NCBI RefSeq assembly: GCF_014193675.1
Contig: NZ_BLXZ01000005.1
Location: 124,001-188,000 of the forward strand
Direction: 5' to 3'
From: Geomonas limicola
GTDB taxonomy: Bacteria; Desulfobacterota; Desulfuromonadia; Geobacterales; Geobacteraceae
Length of the DNA: 64,000 bases
Positions within the stretch are counted from its first letter, which is position 1. The number at the start of each line of letters is the position of its first letter. The position numbers and the translations under genes are program-made. Below, piece by piece: positions 1 through 8,968 of this stretch. The notes under the pieces were generated by a model, which worked only from the letters and a program-made list of their open reading frames with translations, searched no databases and was not told the DNA's origin.

Positions 1-1
1 C

Positions 2-625
2 ATCTTCCGGACCGGCCTGAAAAATCTGCTGAGCCAGGAGGAAGACCTGGAGGTCATTGCCGAGACCGACGACGGTGCCGATGCAGTCGAACTCGCCGTT
101 TCCCTGGTCCCCAACGTGGCAATCCTTGATATCTCCATGCCGACCCTTACCGGGATCGAGGCGGCACGCGGGATCACCTCGCAAAGCCCGGCGACCCGGG
201 TCATCATCCTTTCCATGCATACCACCAAGGAGTACGTTTCGGCCGCCCTGGTGGCGGGAGCCAGCGGCTTTCTCTCCAAAAGCTGTACCCATACCGACCT
301 GATCCAGGCGATTCACGATGTGGTCTGCGGCAAACACTACCTAAGCCCCACCATCAGCTCCTCTCTCATCGAACTGATCACCAACCCTGCGGCCGAGCCG
401 TTGCCGGTGCCCAGCAAGACCGACAACCAACTCTCCCGCCGGGAAAACGAGGTGCTGCGCCTGCTCGCGGAAGGGAATTGCACCAAGGAAGTTGCCGCCC
501 GCCTGGGGATCTCCGCCAAGACCGTGGAGAGTTACCGTCTCAACCTGATGAAGAAGCTCAACATCGTCAACATGGCGAACCTGGTGCGCTACGCCATCAG
601 GGAAGGGATCGTCGATGCCGATTGA
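2..625 (+). CDS. NarL/FixJ-family response regulator, 5' partial
   Basis: DNA-binding response regulator whose first codons lie before the window. The visible frame (207 residues) opens inside the receiver domain; the phospho-acceptor Asp is in VAILDISMPTLTG, the switch Ser/Thr in VIILSMHTTKEY and the conserved Lys in GFLSKSC. A LuxR-type helix-turn-helix follows near the C-terminus (LSRRENEVLRLLAEGN, then AARLGISAKTVESY). The receiver plus LuxR-HTH order is diagnostic of the NarL/FixJ family. The partner kinase is not visible and would lie to the left, so signal and targets are unknown. The downstream 240 bases carry no gene. Confidence 0.93.
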   Translation: MFRTGLKNLLSQEEDLEVIAETDDGADAVELAVSLVPNVAILDISMPTLTGIEAARGITSQSPATRVIILSMHTTKEYVSAALVAGASGFLSKSCTHTDLIQAIHDVVCGKHYLSPTISSSLIELITNPAAEPLPVPSKTDNQLSRRENEVLRLLAEGNCTKEVAARLGISAKTVESYRLNLMKKLNIVNMANLVRYAIREGIVDAD

Positions 626-865
626 CGGATTCGGCTGAGGTCGGCATCCGCTATCCGGGTGCCCTCGCGGTGCCTTTCCGGGGCGCCTGTCCGGGCAATC
701 TCCACGGGAAATGACCGTATTGAGAGACCGCTGGAATCGTCGATAATGTGAGCTGGCTGAAACAGGCCCGGCAGCCCCCCTTGTGCCGGGTGCCGCCGGA
801 AATTACCACGTGCATCCTGGAGCGTGTGCCACATCTGATGCGCCAGGGCTCGAGGGGGTTGTCCC
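626..865. other. Intergenic stretch, no gene seen
   Basis: No convincing reading frame, repeat or RNA. It presumably holds the end of the regulator transcript and the promoter for the small gene at 866, but I see no clear U-tract hairpin or -35/-10 pair. Confidence 0.4.
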
Positions 866-1207
866 ATGTTGTTGCACTACCACCTGTTGAACATGTGCCT
901 TGCGGAGCTGGCCAAGCTGCGGCACCACGGCTTGCACAAGATCCGTCTGGAGATCGTGATCATCCAGTTGAAACGGCTCCTGTTGGATGAAGACGTCGCT
1001 GCCTCCCTGATCAGCAACGCCGAGAGCGAGGATTGGTTTCTCGCCCTGTACGGGGCCTTCTCGAGGCTGGGCAAGGCGCCGGAGCTTGGCCAGGCGATCG
1101 ACGACCTGATCGAGTCGGTGGCCCGCCTGAGATCCCTTGTGGAGCGGCAACCTGGTATTGCCGCAGGAGCCGATTCCGGTTCCCTGCTGGGCAAAGACCC
1201 GGGATGA
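866..1207 (+). CDS. Hypothetical small helical protein (113 aa)
   Basis: Not recognised. The start is supported by a purine-rich GAGGGGG about 8 bases before the ATG. The predicted product has no signal peptide or membrane segment and is rich in Leu, Ala, Glu and Lys, with likely alpha-helical stretches (LAELAKLRHHGLHKIR, then EIVIIQLKRLLLDED). The C-terminal 20 residues are Gly/Ser/Ala-rich and look disordered. Codon use resembles neighbouring genes. It stands alone between the NarL-type regulator and the SUFU gene, so context does not suggest a role. It could be a regulator-associated adaptor, but that is only a guess. Confidence 0.5.
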   Translation: MLLHYHLLNMCLAELAKLRHHGLHKIRLEIVIIQLKRLLLDEDVAASLISNAESEDWFLALYGAFSRLGKAPELGQAIDDLIESVARLRSLVERQPGIAAGADSGSLLGKDPG

Positions 1208-1587
1208 TGAGCTTCGCTCACGCGGCTCAGCGTAGCATCTCTCACCGTACCTGCCGCCCTTGTGCCGGCCCTCCCGCCTTCCTGCAAGCCCCGCCGCCGT
1301 AATCCACGACTTCTTTAAGGTAACTGCACCTTCACGCCGAAGAGTAACGATGGACGGTCCGCCACCCGGGCGGAACGGTCGGATACCGGCTCCGAAGCCC
1401 CGGATTGAGAGTTTCTTTTTGCCGGCAAATCAGGGAAATAGCTATTGCCGTGCCGCGCGTTCACTTGTAGCCTTGGGCAAGGCATAATTCCGGGACCGGA
1501 GCGCGTCCGGCGGCTACCTGGTAATGCCGGTTTTGGGTGGAGTTCGTTACCGGCCGCCCGCCCGAGTGGGTAATGGAGAATAGCTAC
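1208..1587. other. Intergenic stretch with a GC-rich hairpin
   Basis: About 380 bases without a convincing gene. It holds a small hairpin around 1354-1376 (TCCGCC/GGCGGA). I compared the segment with GEMM riboswitches and found no AAACC-tetraloop-GGGACG-AAAGCC order. The promoter of the SUFU gene should be here but is not obvious. Confidence 0.35.
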
Positions 1588-2322
1588 ATGGCATATGTCG
1601 CGAGTGCTGCGGGGGGCGGCGTGGTGGAAGTTGACAAAAAGTGCGTGATTTCCACGGGCCGAGCCATCTCGCGGGGCGCCAGGAGGAACTCCTCCGGGCC
1701 TCCGGCGATTGAGCAGTGCCTGGAGCAGATCTCAGCCCACGTCGAGAGTACCTTGGGGGAGGTGGAAACCATCTTCCACGAGATCGTTTCCGATACCATC
1801 CATATCGACGTCCTGCAGGTCGGGCCGACCGAGGAGTTCCCGTTCTGGCGTCTGATCACCTCAGGGATGAGCGATCTCCCGATGAGTACGTTGAGCGGCT
1901 CGGACGACCCCAGGTACGCCGAACTGATGATCACCCTGCCGGCTTACTGGCGCTTCGATAACGAGTCGCTCAAGGACGAAAACTGGTACTGGCCCCTGCG
2001 CCTGTTGAAGCAGCTCGCCCGGCTTCCGCACAGCCATCAAGCCTGGCTGGGGTGGGGGCACGCCATCCCCAACGGTAACCCCGTCGAGCCCTACGCCGAC
2101 AATACCAAGCTCTGCGGCTCGATCATCCTATTGTGCGTTCCCGAGAAGTTCGAGGCCCTGCGCATCGATGCCGAGAAGGAGATCCGCTTCTTCACCGTGG
2201 TCCCGCTCTACCAGGAAGAGATGGAACTCAGGCGCTCCTGCGGCACCACGGAGCTGCTGGAGCGGTTGGCCCACTCGCAGGTCTCCGACATCATCGATCC
2301 GCAGCGCAGGAACACCGCCTGA
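1588..2322 (+). CDS. Suppressor-of-fused (SUFU) domain protein
   Basis: Cytoplasmic protein of about 244 residues with the bacterial SUFU-like fold. Family-type features are FPFWRLITSGMSDLPM, then ELMITLPAYW, the WYWPLRLLKQLARLPH segment and the HAIPNGNPVEPY segment. A GGAG nine bases upstream favours the ATG at 1588; in-frame GTG 1537 and ATG 1573 would add 17 or 5 residues but lack good ribosome sites. The family is named after the animal Hedgehog-pathway protein; in bacteria it appears both as a stand-alone protein of unknown role and as immunity proteins in polymorphic toxin loci. No toxin gene is adjacent, so a stand-alone role is more likely. RidA follows closely (35 bases) and may be co-transcribed. 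Confidence 0.8.
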   Translation: MAYVASAAGGGVVEVDKKCVISTGRAISRGARRNSSGPPAIEQCLEQISAHVESTLGEVETIFHEIVSDTIHIDVLQVGPTEEFPFWRLITSGMSDLPMSTLSGSDDPRYAELMITLPAYWRFDNESLKDENWYWPLRLLKQLARLPHSHQAWLGWGHAIPNGNPVEPYADNTKLCGSIILLCVPEKFEALRIDAEKEIRFFTVVPLYQEEMELRRSCGTTELLERLAHSQVSDIIDPQRRNTA

Positions 2323-2357
2323 CCTCGGGCACCATTGTGCACCCTGAAAGGAGCAGC

Positions 2358-2732
2358 ATGAGAAAAGCGATCCAGGCCGACAGCGCGGTTGCCGTCGGAC
2401 CGTACTCCCATGCCGTCGAGAGCGGCGACACCGTCTACCTCTCCGGTCAGACCCCCATCGATCCCGCCACCGGAAACCTGGTCGAGGGGGATATCGCCCG
2501 GCAGGCCGAGCAGTGCTTCGCCAACCTCTTTGCGGTGCTGAAGGCAGGCGGGCTGAGCCCCGACCAGGTGGTCAAGGTGAACGTGTTTCTGGTGGACATG
2601 ACCGATTTCGCCGCCATGAACGCCGTCTACGAGCGGCAGTTCGCAAAACCGTACCCGGCCCGCACCACCATCGGCGTGGCGTCCCTGCCGCTGGGAGCCC
2701 GGATCGAGATGGAAATGATCGCACGCAGGTAA
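2358..2732 (+). CDS. ridA: RidA family enamine/imine deaminase
   Basis: Small trimeric enzyme of the YjgF/YER057c/UK114 family that hydrolyses reactive 2-aminoacrylate and related enamines from PLP enzymes, releasing ammonia and the keto acid. The 124-residue length matches the family. Diagnostic segments are VGPYSHAV near the N-terminus, VYLSGQTPIDPATG, the AEQCFANLFAVLKAGG helix, and the C-terminal YPARTTIGVASLPLGA, whose Arg binds the substrate carboxylate in characterised RidA proteins. The ATG at 2358 follows AAAGGAG with good spacing; a longer in-frame extension overlaps the SUFU gene and is not needed. Cytoplasmic. Confidence 0.95.
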   Translation: MRKAIQADSAVAVGPYSHAVESGDTVYLSGQTPIDPATGNLVEGDIARQAEQCFANLFAVLKAGGLSPDQVVKVNVFLVDMTDFAAMNAVYERQFAKPYPARTTIGVASLPLGARIEMEMIARR

Positions 2733-2956
2733 ACCGGCAGGGGAGGGCGGAGCCGCCTTCCCTGTGTGTTCCTTTTTGCTCCCCCAGGTTTTCCCCCCTG
2801 CCTCCTCTGTACGCTTCTCCCAAAGTAGTTTCTCTTAAGAATTCTCTATGAGATAGACCCTTCTCTGGGTATAATCAGCGCGCTTTTCTGTCTCGCACCG
2901 AATTCCTGTGACACGACACGGGGGGCGCTCCCCTTTATCCCACCAGGAGGATGACC

Positions 2957-3808
2957 ATGATACGCGCGCTGCGCCTGGCACTTCTTTTCTCCCTCGCTCT
3001 GCTCTTTGCGGCTCCTTCCCTGGGATTTGCCGAAACCGGGACAGCCCTTACCTGGTACGGGCAATCGGCCTTCAAACTCACCACACCTTCCGGCAAGGTG
3101 CTGCTCATCGATCCCTGGATCGTGAACCCGGTGAACAAGAACGGCGCCCAGGACCTGGCAGCTTTGAACAAGGTGGACTTCATCCTGATCACCCATGGTC
3201 ACGGCGACCATGTCGGCAATGCCGTGGAGATCGCCAAGAAGACCGGGGCGAAGCTGGTGGCGAACTACGACCTGGGGCGCGCGCTGGTGCAGTACGGCGG
3301 CTTCCCCGAGAAGCTCGCCGAACGCACTAACCTGGGGTTCCCCGGCGGCGAGCTGAACCTTTTGGATGGCGAGGTGAAGATCCTCCTGGTGCAGGCCGTG
3401 CACAGTTCGACCCTCGAGGCGGTCGCCGGGAATCCCGTGGCCGGCAAGGTGGTCTACGCCGGGACGCCGGTCGGCTTCGTGATCAGCGTGAAGGGGGGCC
3501 CGACCATCTACCACACCGGCGATACCGACGTCTTCTGGGACATGTCGATGATCGGCAACCTGAACAGGATCGACCTGATGCTCGCCTGCATCGGCGGGCA
3601 CTTCACCATGGGGCCGTCCCGCGCCGCCCTCGCCGTGAAACTGGTGCATCCGGCCGAGGTGGTACCGATGCATTTCGGCAGCAACCCGCTCTTGACCGGG
3701 ACGCCCAAGGAGTTCGGCGCTGCCTTGGCGGAGCTTCCTTTTGACGGCCCGCGTCCGGTGGTTCGGGAGATGAAGGTCGGGGAAACGCTGCTATTGTCCG
3801 GACGGTAG
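2957..3808 (+). CDS. Exported metallo-beta-lactamase-fold hydrolase (UPF0173-like)
   Basis: Predicted periplasmic metal-dependent hydrolase of about 283 residues. The N-terminus is a typical Sec signal (RALRLALLFSLALLF, cleavage probably after LGFA). The metal-binding HxHxDH signature is ITHGHGDHVGN; further ligands are likely in QAVHSS, YHTGDTDVF and VVPMHFGSN. The order fits the UPF0173/UlaG-like branch (TWYGQSAFKLTTPSGKVLLIDPWI), whose members are usually cytoplasmic, so the signal peptide is notable. The substrate is unknown. GGAGG sits directly before ATG 2951, so the second ATG at 2957 has the better spacing. A TATAAT at 2870-2875 could be the -10, but no matching -35 is visible. Confidence 0.85.
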   Translation: MIRALRLALLFSLALLFAAPSLGFAETGTALTWYGQSAFKLTTPSGKVLLIDPWIVNPVNKNGAQDLAALNKVDFILITHGHGDHVGNAVEIAKKTGAKLVANYDLGRALVQYGGFPEKLAERTNLGFPGGELNLLDGEVKILLVQAVHSSTLEAVAGNPVAGKVVYAGTPVGFVISVKGGPTIYHTGDTDVFWDMSMIGNLNRIDLMLACIGGHFTMGPSRAALAVKLVHPAEVVPMHFGSNPLLTGTPKEFGAALAELPFDGPRPVVREMKVGETLLLSGR

Positions 3809-3938
3809 CCGGCGACGGGAGAGGCGGCATCTTGTTCCGGCCATAGCTCGGGAGGAGAGGGGGGACGCGCCGGGAATGCCGGCGCGCTGTGGGTGAGGAT
3901 TGGGGGAGGGCTGCGCCCTGAGGCATCGCCTCGGTTAC

Positions 3939-5567
3939 TTACAAGGAGAACTGCCCCACCATTTTTTCCAGTTCTCCGGCGTTGGTGCTTAACTGATCCG
4001 CCTCGTGGGCCGACTGGCTGGCACTGGAGGAGCTGTTCTGCACCACGTCGGTGATCTGCACCAGGTTCGCCGAGATCTCGCGGGTCGTGGCAGTCTGCTC
4101 CTTGGCGGCGAGCGCCACCTGGTTGATCTGCTGGGTCACCTCGTCGATCCGCTCGATGATCTCGCGCAAGGCATCCCCAGATTTGGTGGCCTCCTGGGTG
4201 CCGTTTTGCACCTCGGCAACCCCTGCTTCCATGGAGCCGACCGCATCCCTTGTCTCGTCCTGGATCAGCTTGATCATCTGCGAGATCTCCCGGGTGGCCT
4301 TCGTGGTGCGTTCGGCCAGGGCGCGCACCTCGTCCGCCACCACGGCGAAGCCGCGTCCCTGTTCCCCGGCGCGTGCCGCCTCGATGGCCGCGTTGAGAGC
4401 GAGCAGGTTGGTCTGGTCGGCGATGTCCTCGATGGTGTTCACGATCTCGCCGATCTGGTCGGAGCGCATCCCGAGTCCTTCCACCGTTTGGGCCGATGCC
4501 TGCACCCGGTCCGCGATCCGGTTCATGGCAGCTATGGCGTTGGCCACGACGGCTGCCCCGGTTGCCGCGGTGCCGCTCGCCTGGTGGGCCACCTCGGCCA
4601 CGTTGCTGCAGCTTTGGGCGATCTCCGTCGAGGTGCTGGCCAACTCTTCGCCGGCCGCCGCCAGCGACTGCACCTGGTCCGATACGAGGTTCGCCCCGGA
4701 AGCCATCTGCCCCGAGGTCTCCCGGAAGTGGGCCGAGGCCGAGGTCATGCGCTGCGCCGAGTGCTTCACGTCGCCGATCACCATCCGCAGCTTGCTCGCC
4801 ATTTCGTTCATGTCGGCTGCCAGTTCTCCGAACTCGTCGGCGCCCTGGTAGCGGATCACGGTGTCCAGGTGCCCGGCGGCGATCCGGTTGATCCCTTGGG
4901 CGATGGTTCCGACCACCTTCTTGAGCGACCTGATCAGGACGAGCACGGCCGACATGCTGAGCACGAAGACCGCCAGGGCGATGAGCAGGCAGTTGCGCAG
5001 GCTCTGGTTCAGTACCTTGGCGATCTCGTCCGTCGAGATGTCGGCTCCGATCAGGTACTCCTGGCCCGAGGGGGTCTGGGCCGGCAGGAAGATGGAGCGG
5101 AAGTTGCCCCACTTGTCGCGGTACTCGTCGTAGTGCAGCCGGTGGTCGGCCAGGGCGGCCTTGAGCCCGGCGCTCGCGTCGTCATAGGGGTCGTAGAGCT
5201 TGGTGGCGGTCCCTTTTTCCTTCTCCTCCTTGGTGTAGCTCGACGAGGTGAAGACGATCTTCCCCCCTTTTTGTTGAACGGTGTAGAGGTACTTGACCCC
5301 GACCGTGTCGGCGTAGCGCGAGAGACCGTCCTGGAAGGCCTGGTGCTCGGCGGGGGAAAGCGGTGTCGCGCCGGCCAATCTGCCGTGCATCCCGTCGGCG
5401 CTCAACCGGACCCCTTCGGCGCAGGCCAGCAGGCGGGCGTCGATGCTCCTGAGGATGGTCTCTTTTTGGCCGGAGTAGGTGTACACCGTGAACGCGGCGG
5501 CGGTAACCAGGTTGAGGACCAGCATCGCGCCGAGGAGCTTGTGGGAAAGTTTGAGCTTGGTGAACAT
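3939..5567 (-). CDS. Methyl-accepting chemotaxis protein
   Basis: Transmembrane chemoreceptor of 542 residues. The order is TM1 (about 10-30), a periplasmic sensor of roughly 160 residues resembling a Cache domain ([18 protein letters not shown], then [16 protein letters not shown]), TM2 (about 193-215), HAMP (about 216-270) and a long cytoplasmic helical hairpin. The highly conserved kinase-control tip is [17 protein letters not shown] followed by [16 protein letters not shown]. No pentapeptide tether for CheR is obvious at the C-terminus (KMVGQFSL). GGAGAC precedes the ATG. No chemotaxis genes are adjacent, so this is an isolated receptor. The ligand cannot be read from sequence. Confidence 0.95.
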   Translation of the reverse strand: MFTKLKLSHKLLGAMLVLNLVTAAAFTVYTYSGQKETILRSIDARLLACAEGVRLSADGMHGRLAGATPLSPAEHQAFQDGLSRYADTVGVKYLYTVQQKGGKIVFTSSSYTKEEKEKGTATKLYDPYDDASAGLKAALADHRLHYDEYRDKWGNFRSIFLPAQTPSGQEYLIGADISTDEIAKVLNQSLRNCLLIALAVFVLSMSAVLVLIRSLKKVVGTIAQGINRIAAGHLDTVIRYQGADEFGELAADMNEMASKLRMVIGDVKHSAQRMTSASAHFRETSGQMASGANLVSDQVQSLAAAGEELASTSTEIAQSCSNVAEVAHQASGTAATGAAVVANAIAAMNRIADRVQASAQTVEGLGMRSDQIGEIVNTIEDIADQTNLLALNAAIEAARAGEQGRGFAVVADEVRALAERTTKATREISQMIKLIQDETRDAVGSMEAGVAEVQNGTQEATKSGDALREIIERIDEVTQQINQVALAAKEQTATTREISANLVQITDVVQNSSSSASQSAHEADQLSTNAGELEKMVGQFSL

Positions 5568-5769
5568 CGTGTCGTCTCCGGTTTGCAGGGTGTTCGTTTT
5601 CTTGCCTATCGGGTTGCCGCTGTCGGGGCTTGAACCTTTTCTGGCAGTCGGCGCGCTGACCGCGTTGAGGGGAGCTTCCCCAATTGAAATTTATCATGAG
5701 CTGTTGTATCAATAGGACCTCATGTGACGGCTCGCAGAGAGCCGAAATGCCCGGAAGGAGGAGACAGCG

Positions 5770-6231
5770 GTGAGAAAGCTCATAGGTGCAATCGTGGTGT
5801 TGGTGCTGTGCTACGCTTCGGCGTTCGCGCAGGGAGGGTTGGACAGTTTTCTCAAGAACCTGAACATCCAGGCACGTGCCGACCTGAGCGGTTTCTCCGC
5901 CAAAGTCGGGGTGCAGTTCGGCGTGCCCCAGGCCCAGGTGCAGGCGGTCATCGGCACGGTGCGCGAGCCGGCGGACGCCTTCATGGTCTTCCAGCTCGGT
6001 CAGATGGCACACCAGCCTGCCGACTCCGTGGTGCAGGTCTATCAGAAAAACCGCGGCAAGGGGTGGGGCGTCATCGCCAAGAGCCTGGGGATCAAGCCCG
6101 GCTCCGCCGAATTCCACCGGCTCAAACGCGGCGACTTCGCGCTGACCGGAGATGCCGGCTCCGATGATCACCCCGGCAAGGGGCATGGTAAGGGGCACGG
6201 CAAAGGTAAGGGGAAGGGGCACGACAAGTAG
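5770..6231 (+). CDS. Exported protein with a Gly-Lys-His tail
   Basis: Not recognised as a named family. A short signal peptide (KLIGAIVVLVLCYASAFA) precedes about 130 residues of mature protein. The middle (GVPQAQVQAVIGTV, then VVQVYQKNRGKGWGVIAKSLGI) resembles small periplasmic proteins of Geobacteraceae that carry a basic tail. The last 20 residues repeat GKGHGKGHGKGKGKGHDK, which could bind metal, nucleic acid or acidic polymer; that is inference. Translation starts at GTG 5770, seven bases after GGAGGAG. It is followed 40 bases later by another small exported protein in the same direction, a likely operon. Confidence 0.7.
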   Translation: MRKLIGAIVVLVLCYASAFAQGGLDSFLKNLNIQARADLSGFSAKVGVQFGVPQAQVQAVIGTVREPADAFMVFQLGQMAHQPADSVVQVYQKNRGKGWGVIAKSLGIKPGSAEFHRLKRGDFALTGDAGSDDHPGKGHGKGHGKGKGKGHDK

Positions 6232-6271
6232 ATCGCTCCCTGGTGCACATGAGGACTGAAAAGGAGACGCG

Positions 6272-6703
6272 ATGTTCAGATTTCGCAACAGTGCAGCTGC
6301 CGTGATCCTTTTGGCCGGGCTCGCCGCCCAGCCGGCCCAGGCCGCGGAGCAGGCCCAGCAATGCGTGGCTGCCGCGCACGAACTCCAGGAGACCTTCGAC
6401 CACTCCATCCTGAAGGGGTGGCAACTAAAGTTCGTCGCCCGCGGCGATAACTGCGAGGTGCTGCACGTGGAGTCCTTCACCAACCTGGGGAAACCCTCCC
6501 AGGAGGCGCTCGCCAAGGGGAACATGGTCTACCGCAAGGTGCTGCCGGGTGGGGTGAACAAGTACGCCTTCAGCCACGGTTTCAGCGACGTGGTCTACAC
6601 GAACGCCCACAACGCCAAGACGCTCAGCTTCGGCCCGAAGAATCTCGACCGCGTCCAGGTGAAGAAGCTGAAGCGCTGCACGGCGCCGCGCAAGACGGGC
6701 TAG
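6272..6703 (+). CDS. Small exported protein of unknown function
   Basis: 143 residues with a clear Sec signal (AAAVILLAGLAAQPAQA, cleavage after AQA). The mature part is small and basic (QVKKLKRC) and holds three Cys (QQCVAAAH, DNCEVLHV, LKRCTAP). No family recognised. AAAAGGAGACG precedes the ATG. It sits between another small exported protein and an MFS transporter that starts 10 bases after its stop, so the three genes from 5770 to 7957 are probably one transcript. A periplasmic accessory role for the transporter is possible but unsupported. Confidence 0.65.
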   Translation: MFRFRNSAAAVILLAGLAAQPAQAAEQAQQCVAAAHELQETFDHSILKGWQLKFVARGDNCEVLHVESFTNLGKPSQEALAKGNMVYRKVLPGGVNKYAFSHGFSDVVYTNAHNAKTLSFGPKNLDRVQVKKLKRCTAPRKTG

Positions 6704-6712
6704 GGGGGGGCG

Positions 6713-7957
6713 ATGGCGACTGTCGCGGAAAACGGCTCGCGCTGGCAGGCACTCTTCAGCCTGCCGGTGATCGTCGCCGCACTGGGGTACTTCGTGGATA
6801 TTTACGACCTGGTGCTCTTCAGCATCGTGCGGGTACCGAGCCTGAAATCCCTGGGGCTCTCAGGGCAGCAGCTCATCGACCGGGGGGTGTTCCTGCTCAA
6901 CATGCAGATGGTGGGGATGCTGGTCGGGGGGATCCTCTGGGGTGTTTTGGGCGACCGCCGGGGACGTTTGAAGATCATGTTCGGGTCGATCTTCCTCTAC
7001 TCGATTGCGAACCTCGCCAACGGCCTGGTCGATACGCTGCCGGCCTACTCCCTGCTGCGCTTCCTGGCGGGGGTGGGGCTTGCCGGTGAACTCGGTGCCG
7101 GCATCACCCTGGTAGCCGAGGTGCTGCACAAGGACGCGCGCGGCTACGGTACCATGATGGTCGCCTCCGTAGGTGTTTCGGGCGCCATCCTGGCCAACGC
7201 CGTCGCCGCCCACTTCGACTGGCGGCGCGCCTTCATCATCGGCGGCGTGCTCGGGCTTTTGCTCCTGATCCTGCGCATCTCGGTGGCCGAATCCGGGATG
7301 TTCAGAAACATGGAACAAAAGGAGGTCTCCAAGGGGAACTTCCTTGCCCTGTTTACCGAGCGCAGGCGCTTTGGGCGCTATCTCGATTCGATCCTGATCG
7401 GGGTCCCCACCTGGTTCGTGGTCGGGATCCTGATCACCTTCTCCCCCGAGTTCGCCAAGGCGCTCCAGGTGACCGGAGCCGTCTCGGCGGGAAACGCCGT
7501 GATGTACTGCTACCTGGGGCTGGTCTTTGGCGACGTTGCCAGCGGGCTGTTGAGCCAGCTCCTCAAGAGCCGGAAAAAGGTGATCCTCATCTTCCTGGGG
7601 CTCACCCTGGCAGGGTGCGTCGGCTACTTCCTGGCCTCGGGAGTTTCGCCCGCCTCCTTCTACGCCATCTGCGGGTTCCTCGGTTTCGCCAGCGGCTACT
7701 GGGCTATCTTCGTCACCGTGGCGGCGGAGCAGTTCGGCACCAACCTGAGGGCAACGGTCGCCACCACGGTCCCCAACTTCGTGCGCGGCATGGTGGTCCC
7801 CATTACCCTCTCGTTTCAGTGGGCACGGGGCCAATTGGGACTTACCGCGGGCGCCATCGCCGTCGGGGCGGTGTGCCTGGCCGTCGCCGTGATCTCCTGG
7901 TACCGGCTCGAGGAGACCTTCCACAAGGACCTCGACTACTTCGAAGAGTACCTCTGA
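6713..7957 (+). CDS. MFS transporter
   Basis: Inner-membrane permease of 414 residues with about twelve hydrophobic helices. The cytoplasmic loop between helices 2 and 3 carries the MFS signature in WGVLGDRRGRLKIMFGS; helix 4 has FLAGVGLAGELGAGITLVAE, typical of the sugar/metabolite proton symporter branch. Helix 1 contains two acidic residues (YFVDIYDLVLF) as in organic-acid transporters. The central loop (EKQEVSKGNF-type) is short. Substrate unknown. The upstream gene ends 10 bases before and the start overlaps a G-rich ribosome site. A carbonic anhydrase follows in the same direction, which would suit a carboxylate or CO2-linked role, but this is weak context. Confidence 0.9.
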   Translation: MATVAENGSRWQALFSLPVIVAALGYFVDIYDLVLFSIVRVPSLKSLGLSGQQLIDRGVFLLNMQMVGMLVGGILWGVLGDRRGRLKIMFGSIFLYSIANLANGLVDTLPAYSLLRFLAGVGLAGELGAGITLVAEVLHKDARGYGTMMVASVGVSGAILANAVAAHFDWRRAFIIGGVLGLLLLILRISVAESGMFRNMEQKEVSKGNFLALFTERRRFGRYLDSILIGVPTWFVVGILITFSPEFAKALQVTGAVSAGNAVMYCYLGLVFGDVASGLLSQLLKSRKKVILIFLGLTLAGCVGYFLASGVSPASFYAICGFLGFASGYWAIFVTVAAEQFGTNLRATVATTVPNFVRGMVVPITLSFQWARGQLGLTAGAIAVGAVCLAVAVISWYRLEETFHKDLDYFEEYL

Positions 7958-8068
7958 GATATCCGCACCAGGAGCCGCTGCACAACGCGGCAGGGCCGGT
8001 GGTTCTGGGCTGGTACCGGCGCGTGACCCTCTCCATCACACCACTTTCGAGAACCAGGAAGGATACCT

Positions 8069-8695
<627 letters not shown>

Positions 8696-8758
8696 GATAG
8701 GTTGAGGTAGTGCTGGTGGGTTAGTTGGCCAGAGGATGGAAGGTGGTAAACTCTGCGG

Positions 8759-8791
8759 TCACTCCCTCGCCCGGGAGAGGGTCAGGGTGAG
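8759..8791. repeat. REP-like CTCGCCC...GGTCAGGGTGAGG element
   Basis: The intergenic sequence CTCGCCCGGGAGAGGGTCAGGGTGAGG is a form I recognise as a dispersed intergenic element in many high-GC proteobacterial genomes. Only one clear copy is in the window, so the repeat status rests on general knowledge. Confidence 0.4.
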
Positions 8792-8910
8792 GACGTTGCC
8801 ACGGAGGAAAAAAAGGGGCACCATTAATCTTCGCTGTCCCCGATGGCAGAACTCTACTGTGGGGCGTCTCTCCCTCATGCGAGAGCTGCCCTTCAGGAAC
8901 CTCCCCAAAG

Positions 8911-8942
8911 AAAAGGGCCAAGCAGTTGCTGCTTGGCCCTTT
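8911..8942 (-). terminator. Terminator of the porin-cytochrome operon
   Basis: Perfect 14-base stem (AAAGGGCCAAGCAG with its complement, three-base loop) just beyond the cytochrome stop. The minus-strand RNA continues with UUUUC. It may also work for the plus strand (CCCTTTG). Confidence 0.85.
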
Positions 8943-8968
8943 GTCGTGTCCAGCCTGGTGAAGGTGCG

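Noticed and set aside
1340..1500. GEMM or other riboswitch upstream of the SUFU gene
   Set aside because: No ordered AAACC, GNRA, GGGACGGAAAGCC blocks; only a small hairpin.
4005..5633. Long plus-strand frame over the chemoreceptor gene
   Set aside because: Complement of the methyl-accepting protein; His/Val/Gly-rich nonsense composition.
5610..5650. Sigma-28 promoter for the chemoreceptor
   Set aside because: A TCAAGCCC/CCCGATAG pair resembles the flagellar consensus, but spacing is off by one and both elements have mismatches.
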